Positions 51,387 through 59,767 of a stretch of DNA of 64,000 nucleotides are shown here, piece after piece. The notes below the pieces were generated by a model, which did no database searches, was not told the origin of the DNA, and worked only from the letters and a program-made list of their open reading frames with translations. This DNA comes from an uncultured Bacteroidota bacterium. Its GTDB lineage: Bacteria > Bacteroidota > Bacteroidia > Bacteroidales > P3. Numbering within the stretch: position 1 is the first letter of the stretch; every line of letters starts with the position of its first letter. Where the stretch lies: positions 20,899-84,898 of the forward strand of contig CACYSB010000007.1 in the NCBI GenBank assembly GCA_902777005.1. Direction: 5' to 3'. The position numbers and the translations under genes were made by a program.

Positions 51387-52760
51387 CAGCGTGATGACGG
51401 CGCGGCGGTTCTGGTTGCGGTGCTCGTCGGTATCGTTGTCGACAACGGGCTCCTCCTGACCGCGGCTGGCAGTGGCGATGCTATTGGCCGGAGCGCCCAG
51501 GCCTACCATCACCTGCTTCATGGCCTCAGCACGTTTCTTACCATAGTTCATGTTGCCTTTGGCTGTGCCCACATTGTCGGTATGTCCGGTGATGAGCACC
51601 TTCACACGCTTGTCAGCCTTCATGGCTGCACAAAGGGCGCGGATAGCGATGTCGGTCTTGCTGTCATACTTGGGCTCAGTGCTGCCGAAGTCGAAGTGGA
51701 CAGTGGTATTAATCTGTTCAAGATACTTCTGGAGCTGTGCGCGGTCGGCGGCGCTCCCACCGGCTGCCGGTTTGGTATTGTCGACAACAGGTTTGCTATC
51801 GCCGCCGGTCACAGTGCGGCGTGCACGGGCAGCTGCCTGCTGGGCGGCACGAGCGGCACGATAGGCGGCAGCCACATCACCCATACGGGCAGCTTCGGCA
51901 GCCACTGCGGCATAGTTCTGAGCCTCATCGGCAGCAGCCTTAGCCTCGTCATTCTTGCTCTTGTCGGCATAGGCTTTGGCACTGGCGGCAAAACTCTTGG
52001 CACTGGCGGCATAGCTGGCGGCAAGGTTGCCACGGTAGGCTTTGCCGGAAGCATCCTTGGCGTCGGTCTTCGCAGCCTTGCTGCCACTTTCCTCGGCCAT
52101 CGACAGTGCATCGTTGGCCATAAAATCGGCAGTGCTACGGTCGTTGTAAGCAGTGTTGGCTCTACTGGCATTCTGCTCTGCATCGCGGGCTATCTCGGCA
52201 TTCAAACGGGCATTGCGCGAAGCAGCCATAGCACATCCAAGACCGTCTTTGTGGGCGGCATCGGCATAGACGTCAGCGTCGGCGGCAGCTTTCTGAGCAG
52301 TTTCGTTAGAGGAAGACTCAGCATAGGTGGCGGCATCGTCGGCATAGCTGTCGGCGAGCAAGCCATAGGCCTCGTTGAAGAGGTCATAGGCCTTGCAGTA
52401 CTGCCCATTGGCACGAGCCTTCTTGGCATCGGCGGCCTTTGCCTTTGCATCGGCAATGGCTTCTGCGGCAGCGGCATTGGCAGTGGCCCGAGCCATCTGC
52501 TCGGCATCGGCAATATCATTGTCAATATCACTGTTGGCCTGGGCCAAGTCGGGGTTGTTCATGCGGCGGGCATTGCAGCGAGCCTCGCGAGCAGCGGCCT
52601 CCTCGTCGGTATCAGTGTTGTTGCCGAAGCCGTTGTTGTAACCGTTGTCGTAGCTCGCCTCGGCAGAGGGGCTCGAAGTGGCGGAACGATGGCAGTTGCA
52701 GCTCCAGTTGGCTGTTGCGACAAAGGCCAACAGGCCACACATCATGATAATACGTTTCAT
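51381..52760 (-). CDS. Ala-rich lipoprotein with C-terminal OmpA domain
   Basis: The 459-residue protein begins MKRIIMMCGLLAFVATANWSC (signal with lipobox-like NWSC), then has about 260 residues so rich in Ala (with Asp, Glu, Lys, Arg and Tyr) that it should form an extended helix or coiled coil, for example AAAAEAIADAKAKAADAKKA. The last about 115 residues are an OmpA peptidoglycan-binding domain: TTVHFDFGSTEP, VLITGHTDNVGTAKGNMNYGKKRAEAM and NQNRRAVITL. It could act as a spacer between outer membrane and peptidoglycan, a Pal-like anchor with an Lpp-like rod. No promoter box is obvious. Confidence 0.85.
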   Translation of the reverse strand: MKRIIMMCGLLAFVATANWSCNCHRSATSSPSAEASYDNGYNNGFGNNTDTDEEAAAREARCNARRMNNPDLAQANSDIDNDIADAEQMARATANAAAAEAIADAKAKAADAKKARANGQYCKAYDLFNEAYGLLADSYADDAATYAESSSNETAQKAAADADVYADAAHKDGLGCAMAASRNARLNAEIARDAEQNASRANTAYNDRSTADFMANDALSMAEESGSKAAKTDAKDASGKAYRGNLAASYAASAKSFAASAKAYADKSKNDEAKAAADEAQNYAAVAAEAARMGDVAAAYRAARAAQQAAARARRTVTGGDSKPVVDNTKPAAGGSAADRAQLQKYLEQINTTVHFDFGSTEPKYDSKTDIAIRALCAAMKADKRVKVLITGHTDNVGTAKGNMNYGKKRAEAMKQVMVGLGAPANSIATASRGQEEPVVDNDTDEHRNQNRRAVITLR

Positions 52761-52804
52761 CTATTATTCTATTTAATTACTATTTTGCGTTTCGTATCTC
52801 CGCC

Positions 52805-54235
52805 TTAGAAGTAGAGGTCGCGCTCGCCGTCGCCAATCTTGCAGAGGTTGCCCTCCACACGGCGCTTGAGCTCTTCCTTCGAGAAGGTCTGAGTCAGTTC
52901 TTTCAGCAGGCGCAAGCCCTTCTCCTTGGTGGCGGGACTGGCATAGTCCTCCAGGTACTCGCGGAAGGTGAACATGGCGTTGGGCTTGCAGTACTCCTTG
53001 ATGAGGCCGGGCTTGGCGAGGTCCATGAAGTCGGCGCCCACGCGCCCTTTGCGGTAGCAGCCGGTGCAGAAGCTCGGTATGTAGCCGCCGTCAATCATCA
53101 TGCTGATGACCTCGTCGAGCGAGCGGTGGTCGCCCAGCGTGAACTGAGCGCCCGTGTTGCCGGTCTTCTCGTAGGGGTTGGCCTGGGTCTTGTCGCCGTC
53201 CTCCTCGTAGCCGCCGGGGTTGGTCTCGCTGGCGGCGCTGATCTGGCTCACGCCGTATTTGACCAGTTTGTCGCGCATCTCGGGACGCTCGCGGGTGCTG
53301 ATGATGATGCCGGTATACGGCATAGCAATGCGGATGATGGCAATAATCTTCATGAAGTCCTTGTCGCTCACGGGGTGCGGAATGTTCTCGGGCAGGCTGA
53401 AGGGGGTGCCCTCGGCGGGCTCGATACGCGGGAAACTCACCGTGTGGGGGCCGCAGCCGTAGTCCTCCTCGAGATGGCGGGCATGCTCCATCATGGCCAG
53501 AATCTCGAAGCGGTAGTCCACCAGACCGAACAAGACGCCGATACCCACGTCGTTGATGCCGCCCTCCTGAGCGCGGTCCATGCAGGTGAGGCGCCAGAGG
53601 TAGTCGGCCTTAGGAGTGCCGGCTGGATGGAACTTGGCATACTCGATGGGGTCGTAGGTCTCCTGGAAGCACACGTAGGTGCCAATCTTCTCGGCCTTCA
53701 GCTTGGCATAGTCCTCGACGCTCATAGGCGCCAGTTCAACATTGATGCGGCGTATGGTGCTGCCCTTCTCGTCCTTGGCGGCATAGGTGCGGCGGATAGC
53801 CTCAACCATGTAGTTGGCGTCGTTGCGGGGGCTCTCGCCACAGATAAGCAGGGCGCGCTTGTGGCCCATGCGGAGCAGCTGGAGGGTCTCAGCCTCAATC
53901 TCGTCGAGGGAAAGGACCTTGCGTTTCAGCGCCTTGTTGTCCTTGCGGAAGCCGCAGTAGACGCAGTTGTTGACGCAGGCGTTGCCGGTGTAGATGGGGG
54001 CAAAAAGCACCAGGCGACGGCCATAGATCTCGTTTTTGCAGAATTCGGCGGTGTCGAGTATTTTCTGAATACCGTCCTCGTCCTCGACACTGAGCAGCTT
54101 GGCCACGTCTTTGAGATTCAAGCCCTTGAGCTTGCGGGCCTTGTTCAGAATGTCGTTCAGCTGGCTCACGCTCGGGGCGTTGTTCTCAAGCATCCCGTAG
54201 AGCTTGTCGCGGTCTATAAAGTTCTGGTTTCTCAT
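52805..54235 (-). CDS. hydG: [FeFe] hydrogenase maturase HydG
   Basis: HydG is the radical-SAM tyrosine lyase that makes the CO and CN ligands of the hydrogenase H-cluster. The 476-residue protein has the CX3CX2C cluster motif Cys87, Cys91, Cys94 (ACVNNCVYCGF), a TIM-barrel body (LICGESPRNDANYMVEAI, PHTVSFPRIEPAEGTP) and the C-terminal second cluster ligands Cys390, Cys393 and Cys416 in CX2CX22C spacing, which ThiH lacks. It follows the TM1266-type regulator by 20 bp. HydE, HydF and hydrogenase structural genes are not in this window. Confidence 0.95.
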   Translation of the reverse strand: MRNQNFIDRDKLYGMLENNAPSVSQLNDILNKARKLKGLNLKDVAKLLSVEDEDGIQKILDTAEFCKNEIYGRRLVLFAPIYTGNACVNNCVYCGFRKDNKALKRKVLSLDEIEAETLQLLRMGHKRALLICGESPRNDANYMVEAIRRTYAAKDEKGSTIRRINVELAPMSVEDYAKLKAEKIGTYVCFQETYDPIEYAKFHPAGTPKADYLWRLTCMDRAQEGGINDVGIGVLFGLVDYRFEILAMMEHARHLEEDYGCGPHTVSFPRIEPAEGTPFSLPENIPHPVSDKDFMKIIAIIRIAMPYTGIIISTRERPEMRDKLVKYGVSQISAASETNPGGYEEDGDKTQANPYEKTGNTGAQFTLGDHRSLDEVISMMIDGGYIPSFCTGCYRKGRVGADFMDLAKPGLIKEYCKPNAMFTFREYLEDYASPATKEKGLRLLKELTQTFSKEELKRRVEGNLCKIGDGERDLYF

Positions 54236-54255
54236 GTTCTATATATTTTTGATAT

Positions 54256-54504
54256 TTAACTGATCTTGGTGACCACAGCCTTGCAATCCACGCCATTCAC
54301 CCTCCCCAAGATGCCTGTCAACGCGTTGACGCTGTCCATACAGCCCTCCACGATGAGCGAGATGACGGCCACGGGGCGGTCATGCAAGGGGAGACCCTGA
54401 CGACACAGTATAATATCCGCATGCTCCGACAATAACCTATTGACAGCCGTAGCCGCTTCTCGGTCGTGTATCAATATCGTTATCGTTCCTATTCTCTTCT
54501 CCAT
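54256..54504 (-). CDS. TM1266-type iron-only hydrogenase system regulator
   Basis: The 82-residue protein is an ACT/NikR-like small domain: KRIGTITILIHDREAATAVNRLLSEHADIILCRQGLP, then AVISLIVEGCMDSVNALTGILGRVNGVDCKAVV. This matches the family annotated as iron-only hydrogenase system regulator, typically encoded beside hydG, hydE or hydF. It probably senses a metabolite or metal; direct regulation has not been shown for most members. It leads the unit with a TATATTTG box 39 bp upstream. Confidence 0.85.
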   Translation of the reverse strand: MEKRIGTITILIHDREAATAVNRLLSEHADIILCRQGLPLHDRPVAVISLIVEGCMDSVNALTGILGRVNGVDCKAVVTKIS

Positions 54505-54543
54505 CAGGTGTTAGGCTTTTGGATTAGACTGCATTTTATAATG

Positions 54544-54551
54544 CAAATATA
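54544..54551 (-). promoter_or_regulatory. -7 promoter box for the hydG unit
   Basis: TATATTTG read leftward, followed by C, 39 bp before the regulator ATG. Confidence 0.65.
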
Positions 54552-54631
54552 CAAAAAAAACAAAACATAGCAATTTTTTTTACACCCCATTTCCCAATTT
54601 TCAATGTTCCCCCCTACCCACACCTCTGGTG

Positions 54632-54741
54632 TTACGCCACCGCTCCGACTCCTCACCGACCACCCTCCGACCAAAAACCGTTGAACAACCGTAGAACAGT
54701 CGGAGCGGGTACGGAGCGGATACGGGGAGACTGCGGTGTTA
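54632..54741. repeat. 11-bp phased CG array, copy 7
   Basis: Ten 11-bp units, all with CG at positions 4-5, including CTCCGACTCCT, CACCGACCACC, CTCCGACCAAA, AACCGTTGAAC, AACCGTAGAAC, AGTCGGAGCGG and GTACGGAGCGG. It is nearest in sequence to copy 3. Its last unit contains the stop codon of trkH2, and it lies between two leftward units rather than between divergent genes. Confidence 0.92.
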
Positions 54742-56211
54742 GCGGCGCCAGAAGCGCGGAAGGAAGAGGACGAGGACTGTCATGCACTCGAGGCGGCCGA
54801 GAAGCATCATGAACGAACAGAGTAACAAGGCCATAGGCGAGAAGGCGGCATAGGACCCGAAGCCGCCGGAGGCTCCCAGCCCGGGGCCGAAGCCTGTGAG
54901 GCAACCCACCGAGGCTCCGATGGACTGCGTGGCGTCGATGCCGCAAAGCATCAGGCCCATCGTACCAAGCAACAGGGTGAAGCCGTAGACCATGAAGATG
55001 ACCATGACGTTATTGACGATGTGGCTGCTCACCGGACGTCCGTTGAGGCGCAGGGGCGCCACAGCATTGGGGTGCAGGCGTCCCCGCAGTATACCACGGG
55101 CGTTGCGCAGGAGGATGAGCACGCGCATGGCCTTGAGACCGCCGGAAGTGGAACCCGCCATACCACCGCATACGCTGAGCATCAGCAGCAGGAAGCATAC
55201 AGGTGTCCACCACACCGTGGTATCGGCCACCACGGAACCCGTGGTGGTCAGCGCACTGGCAGTCTGCACTGTGCCTATACGCAGAGCCTCCTCCCAGGGG
55301 AGCTGCATGTGCCAGTGGAGGGCTCCCACGACAAAGAGTACCGAGACTATGAAGACACCCATATAGAAGCTGAACTGCTCCAGCTTGTGTTTTATCTGAC
55401 TCCACCTGAAGGTGAAGAAGAGGTACAGCAGCATGAAGTTGACACCACTAAGAAGCATTGCGACGGCGAGGATATACTGCTGCAGGGGTGTGCATGAGGC
55501 TATGCTGTCGCTGGCCACGGAGAAACCACCGGAGGAGATGTTGGTGAAGGTGAGGTTGACGGCATCCCACACCTGCATGCCGGCGAGGTTTAGCATCAGG
55601 ATAAAGAAGCCTGTGAGTGCCAGATAGATAGACAGCGTGCGGCGCACAGTGGCGCCAGTACTGACGGCTGTCTTGCCGGTGTTGTCGGCGCCAGAGGCTT
55701 CAGCGGTGTAGAGCGAATACTTGTTGATGCCCAGTTTGGGCGATATGGCCAGAACCAAGAGCACGATGCCGAAACCGCCGAACCACTGCATCATGCTGCG
55801 CCAAAGGAGCACCGACGAGGGCAACAAGGCCACCTCGGGGAAGACTGTGGCGCCGCAGGAGGTGAGGCCGCTCATAGACTCGAACCAGGCGGCGGTGAAA
55901 GGCGACGGGTGGATGGGGACGGTGGCGCCGGTAACGAGGAACGGCAGGGTAGCGAAAAGGGTGAGTACCAGCCACATGAGCACCACCAGCAGATAGGACA
56001 TGCGGCGGTCTTCGATGCGGCGGTATTTGCCAAAGGATACCCACAGCATGGTACCCACTGCAAGCGTGAAGGCGCTGCACAGCACGATGGGGTCTTGGGT
56101 GCCGTCGGCAAAATGGAACGCCGGTACCAGACAGAGGGCCATCAAAGCCCCTTCGGCCACCAGCATGATACCGATGAAACGCAGCATAGCCTTTATGTCG
56201 GGAGCTTTCAT
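54739..56211 (-). CDS. trkH: TrkH-type potassium channel subunit, full-length copy
   Basis: The 490-residue inner-membrane protein forms the K+ pore of the Trk system. It keeps the N-terminal two-helix extension of TrkH (LRFIGIMLVAEGALMALCLVPAF, then SAFTLAVGTMLWVSFG) and the four pore loops with their conserved filter Gly residues: SGLTSCGATVFPE, NISSGGFSV, TASALTTTGSV and SVGCLTGFGPGLG. It overlaps the shorter trkH copy by ATGA and is the last gene of a leftward trkA-trkH-trkH unit. Confidence 0.93.
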   Translation of the reverse strand: MKAPDIKAMLRFIGIMLVAEGALMALCLVPAFHFADGTQDPIVLCSAFTLAVGTMLWVSFGKYRRIEDRRMSYLLVVLMWLVLTLFATLPFLVTGATVPIHPSPFTAAWFESMSGLTSCGATVFPEVALLPSSVLLWRSMMQWFGGFGIVLLVLAISPKLGINKYSLYTAEASGADNTGKTAVSTGATVRRTLSIYLALTGFFILMLNLAGMQVWDAVNLTFTNISSGGFSVASDSIASCTPLQQYILAVAMLLSGVNFMLLYLFFTFRWSQIKHKLEQFSFYMGVFIVSVLFVVGALHWHMQLPWEEALRIGTVQTASALTTTGSVVADTTVWWTPVCFLLLMLSVCGGMAGSTSGGLKAMRVLILLRNARGILRGRLHPNAVAPLRLNGRPVSSHIVNNVMVIFMVYGFTLLLGTMGLMLCGIDATQSIGASVGCLTGFGPGLGASGGFGSYAAFSPMALLLCSFMMLLGRLECMTVLVLFLPRFWRR

Positions 56212-57479
56212 CGGCTTCTCCAGTATGAGGGTGAGACAATGGCCAGCAGGGCAAATATCTCAAGCCTGCCGGCAAGCATCAGGACCATAAGCACCCACTT
56301 GGCCACCGGTGACAGCAGCGTGTAGTTGAGGCCGGCGCCCAGGGTGCCCACAATAGGCGTCGGACCGAGATTGGAGATGTTGGCAGCCGCCAGACAGAAG
56401 GCGTCGGCAATACCGATATCGGTGAGAGTCAACGCAAAGGCGCCGCCGATGATGAACAGGATATACAGGAACACGAAACCGAAAATCATGTTCACATAGT
56501 CGGCAGGAACCACCTTATGGTCAATCTTTATGGTGTACACCACACTGGGGTGCAGCATGCGCGAGAAGTAGTTGCGCAGGTAGAGCGAGAGCGTCATCAA
56601 GCGCCGCAGCTTGAGGCCGCCGCCCGTGGAGCCCGCCATAGCGCCGCTGAGGATGAGTATGAATGTAACCACAGAAGCCACAAAAGGCCACTGGGGCGGC
56701 GTGGCGGTATAGAAACCGCAGGTGGAGACGGTAGAGGCTATATGGAACAGCGAGAAGCGCAGTGAATCCATCCACGGGCTGCCGCTGGCGGCAAAGGCCA
56801 CCGTGCACACCGAGGAGGCCACCGCGAAGACCAGCGCATAGACAACGAACTCGCTGCTGCGCCGCAGACGGCGCCAATGGAAGAAAAAGACATTGTAGAG
56901 CAGGGCCACATTGACGCCGCTGAGGAACATGAAGAACGTCAGCACCGCCATAGTGTTTTCTCCGTAGCCGGCCATACCGCCGGCGCTGGGCATGAAGCCG
57001 CCTGTTGAGACGGTGCTCAGCGCCAGGCATACGCAGCCGAAGGGGTCGTCTGGCTCGCAGGCAAAAAGTGCGGCGGCACAAAGTATGGTCATGAGGGTAT
57101 AGACAATCCACATGCGGCCGACATTGCCCGACATGTGGGGGTGCAGCTTGCGCTGCTGTGTGCCCGAGAACTCGGCGGCGTAGAGCTGCGACGAGCCAGT
57201 GCGCAACGATGGGAAGAATGCCACTATGAAGAGTACCAAGCCGAGACCACCAAGCCACTGCGTGAGCGAGCGCCACAGGCGCAGCCACGCCGGCAAAGCC
57301 TCCGGCGCACTGATGACGGTGCTGCCGGTGGTGGTGAAACCACTGACGGACTCGAACAGCGCATCGGTGAACCCTAAGCCGTAAAACAGGAATGGTACAG
57401 CGCCGACAAGCGGCACCAGGAGCCACAGAGCCGCGGTGAAGCGGTAACTCTCGCGCAATATGAACTGCCTCAAATTCAC
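56208..57479 (-). CDS. TrkH-type potassium channel subunit, short copy
   Basis: The 423-residue paralogue lacks the N-terminal two-helix extension of its neighbour: it begins MNLRQFILRESYRFTAALWLLVPLVGAVPF, directly at the first pore-unit helix, so it is about 65 residues shorter. The four filter loops are intact: SVSGFTTTGSTV, STVSTGGFMP, ASTVSTCGFY and AAANISNLGPTP, so it should conduct. It follows trkA by 2 bp and overlaps the full-length copy by 4 bp, making the three genes translationally coupled. The pair may form a heterodimeric pore or two TrkA-gated channels with different gating. Confidence 0.9.
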   Translation of the reverse strand: MNLRQFILRESYRFTAALWLLVPLVGAVPFLFYGLGFTDALFESVSGFTTTGSTVISAPEALPAWLRLWRSLTQWLGGLGLVLFIVAFFPSLRTGSSQLYAAEFSGTQQRKLHPHMSGNVGRMWIVYTLMTILCAAALFACEPDDPFGCVCLALSTVSTGGFMPSAGGMAGYGENTMAVLTFFMFLSGVNVALLYNVFFFHWRRLRRSSEFVVYALVFAVASSVCTVAFAASGSPWMDSLRFSLFHIASTVSTCGFYTATPPQWPFVASVVTFILILSGAMAGSTGGGLKLRRLMTLSLYLRNYFSRMLHPSVVYTIKIDHKVVPADYVNMIFGFVFLYILFIIGGAFALTLTDIGIADAFCLAAANISNLGPTPIVGTLGAGLNYTLLSPVAKWVLMVLMLAGRLEIFALLAIVSPSYWRSR

Positions 57480-57481
57480 CT

Positions 57482-58822
57482 TTAGTCAAACAGTCGCGCC
57501 ATCTTGGACATAACCTTGGGGAGAGAGAAGACGACCACCTTGTCGCCCTGCTTGAGCTGCAGCTCGCGGTTGGGAAGGAGAGTTTCACGGCCGCGAATGA
57601 TGCCGCCTATGATGGCCCCCTCGGGGATGTCAAGCTGGCCTATTGGCTTGCGAGTAGCAGGCGCCCACTTGCCGACGATAAGCTCAAGCACCTCGGCGTT
57701 GGTACCGCTGAGCCACTTGCTGCTTATGGCGTCGCCCTTGACGATAAAGCGTGCTATATAGCTGGCGGTGATAAGCTTCTTGTTGATGATGGTGTCTATT
57801 CCTATGTCCTGCGAGATGGTGATGAAGCCAGTGTTCTCCACCAGCGCTATGGTGCGCTTGACGCCGAGGCGCTTGGCATGCAGGCAGGTAAGGACATTGG
57901 TCTCGCTGCTGTCGGTGACGCCGATGAAAGCGTCGGCCTGCTCCAGGCCCTCTTCCTTGAGGAGTTCGATATTGGTGGCATCGCCATGTATGATAAGGGT
58001 CTTGTCAAGCACAGCGCTGAGTTCTTCGGCACGTTGACGGTCCTGCTCAATGAGGGTGATGCGCAGACGGTCCTGGAGGGTGTCGGCAGCATAGCGGCCT
58101 ATGCGGCCACCACCGGCCATCATCACACGCTTGATGCTAACAGCTTGCTTGCCGGCCACGCGGTTGATGCTCTCCATCTGATTGGCACGCCCAATGATGT
58201 AGGCGAGGTCACCGGCACGGAAGACGGTGTCACTGTGTGGTATGATGGTCTCGCCGCCCCGTAGCAAGGCAACAACCTTTACCTGCAGGTCGCGGTAGGT
58301 CTGCGCGAGGTCTATGGCGGCATGGTCCACCACCGGCGAGTCGGCATCGAGACGTATGACATACATGGTAAGGAGTCCACCGCTGAAACTGAAGAACTCG
58401 GTGGCGGCACTATTATTGAGGAGATTAGTAATCTCCTTGGCGGCGATGCGTTCTGGACACACCATCTCGTCGACTCCGAGGTCGCGCATCATCTCGCGGT
58501 GCTTAGGGGAGAGCAACTCTGCGTTAGTTATACGCGCCACAGTGCGCTTAGCCTTGAGCTTCTTTGCCAGCACGCAAGCCATGAGGTTGACACTCTCATG
58601 ATGCAGCACAGCCAGGAATAGGTCGCACTCCGCCACACCGGCGTCGCGCAGCACCTGCGGCGAGGTGGCGTCGCCGACAATGGTCAGCAGGTCAGTCTCA
58701 CTCTCCAGGCGGCTGAGGAGCTCGGCGTGGGGGTCTACTACTGTGATGTTGTAGTCCAGTTCCGAAAGCGACTTGGCCAGGTGCACGCCCACCTCGCCGT
58801 CGCCGGCTATGATAATATTCAT
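57482..58822 (-). CDS. trkA: TrkA, NAD-binding regulator of potassium uptake
   Basis: TrkA gates TrkH on the cytosolic side in response to NADH and ATP. The 446-residue protein has two RCK units, each an N-domain Rossmann fold plus a C-domain: MNIIIAGDGEVGVHLAKSL with acidic YNITVVD at about 30, and VMMAGGGRIGRYAAD near 232 with LIEQDRQRAE. The C-terminal RCK_C (APATRKPIGQLDIPEGAIIGGIIRG) is complete. It is followed after 2 bp by the short trkH copy, and preceded after 16 bp by the surface lipoprotein gene. Confidence 0.96.
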   Translation of the reverse strand: MNIIIAGDGEVGVHLAKSLSELDYNITVVDPHAELLSRLESETDLLTIVGDATSPQVLRDAGVAECDLFLAVLHHESVNLMACVLAKKLKAKRTVARITNAELLSPKHREMMRDLGVDEMVCPERIAAKEITNLLNNSAATEFFSFSGGLLTMYVIRLDADSPVVDHAAIDLAQTYRDLQVKVVALLRGGETIIPHSDTVFRAGDLAYIIGRANQMESINRVAGKQAVSIKRVMMAGGGRIGRYAADTLQDRLRITLIEQDRQRAEELSAVLDKTLIIHGDATNIELLKEEGLEQADAFIGVTDSSETNVLTCLHAKRLGVKRTIALVENTGFITISQDIGIDTIINKKLITASYIARFIVKGDAISSKWLSGTNAEVLELIVGKWAPATRKPIGQLDIPEGAIIGGIIRGRETLLPNRELQLKQGDKVVVFSLPKVMSKMARLFD

Positions 58823-58838
58823 CGTTTCTCTATCTTAC

Positions 58839-59654
58839 TCATTGATTCCGGCGGTCGTGCAGCACAGCCACTCCCGTGAGGTCGAAGCCGCCGCTGGCCC
58901 ATATGGTGTCAGCTGTGGGGTACGGGTCGTTGACCATGTGGCCGCGGGCGTCGTAGCGCGCATACTGCGGGTCGATGGTTCCCACCACATCCACGATACG
59001 CACATAAACAATATTGTCGATATTTATGCCGGTACTGTCGCGCAGCTCCTCAAGGTCAAAAGGGGTGCCATAGCCGACCTTGTATTTACCGGCGAGATTG
59101 TTGATGCAGGTGGGGTCGAGGTATCCGTTGGTACCCACCTGAGTCTCGGTCTGTGTGAGCGAGGTGGATGGGAAGCGCACATAACGCTCGCCGTCGGTGC
59201 TCACCTCCACGAAGCCCAGCTCGAGGAAGGTGTTGTTGAATGGATTCTCAAACACTGCGAAGTCGGGACCTGCACCATTGCGTATGGGGTATTCGAAGGT
59301 CAAGGTAGCAGTGCCGCCGTCGCCGAGGCTCACAGCACGCTGGGTGTTGGTGGTGGCGGGCCCTATGGCCATGCTCTCATCACCATAGCGCACCTTGGGG
59401 CCGTCGGGATTGGCAATATCCACCGGACCGCGCACTACGGTGCATGTGACAGCCCAGCCCACAATGCTGGAATCGGTGCACGATATAGCGTTACAACCCT
59501 CGGTGCCCACACCGCCACAGAAGGAGGTGGGCTGGGGTTCTTCGGCGGGTTGAGGCTCTGGCTCTGGCGTGACAGACTCACGCGTACAACAGGTGAGGAG
59601 GAGAATGGAAAAAGCCATCTCCGTCAGTAGCATCATAATAATTCCTTTTCTCAT
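58839..59654 (-). CDS. cell-surface lipoprotein with discoidin-like sheet domain
   Basis: The 271-residue protein starts MRKGIIMMLLTEMAFSILLLTC (lipobox LLTC), has a Pro/Glu linker (PEPEPQPAEEPQP), then a beta-rich domain with the signature FAVFENPFNNTFLELGFVEVSTDG and VRFPSTSLTQT, seen in Bacteroidetes cell-surface proteins often linked to corrinoid or siderophore loci. A further ATG at 59681 is possible. It is transcribed ahead of trkA with a 16-bp gap, an uncommon partner; co-transcription is inferred from spacing. Function is unknown. Confidence 0.75.
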   Translation of the reverse strand: MRKGIIMMLLTEMAFSILLLTCCTRESVTPEPEPQPAEEPQPTSFCGGVGTEGCNAISCTDSSIVGWAVTCTVVRGPVDIANPDGPKVRYGDESMAIGPATTNTQRAVSLGDGGTATLTFEYPIRNGAGPDFAVFENPFNNTFLELGFVEVSTDGERYVRFPSTSLTQTETQVGTNGYLDPTCINNLAGKYKVGYGTPFDLEELRDSTGINIDNIVYVRIVDVVGTIDPQYARYDARGHMVNDPYPTADTIWASGGFDLTGVAVLHDRRNQ

Positions 59655-59718
59655 AGCATTAACATTTTGAGTGTTATACATGAGTTATCCCGTATCGTTT
59701 TGCCAATGAAACAAGCGG

Positions 59719-59726
59719 CAAAAGTA
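59719..59726 (-). promoter_or_regulatory. -7 promoter box for the surface lipoprotein/trk unit
   Basis: TACTTTTG read leftward, followed by C, 64 bp before the ATG at 59654 and 37 bp before the alternative ATG at 59681. Confidence 0.6.
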
Positions 59727-59767
59727 CACATTTTTCACAAGATGGCAAAAAAATATGTACAATAAAG

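Noticed and set aside
52805..54235. ThiH (thiamine tyrosine lyase) for the radical SAM gene
   Set aside because: The C-terminal CX2CX22C cluster motif is diagnostic for HydG, and a hydrogenase-system regulator is adjacent.
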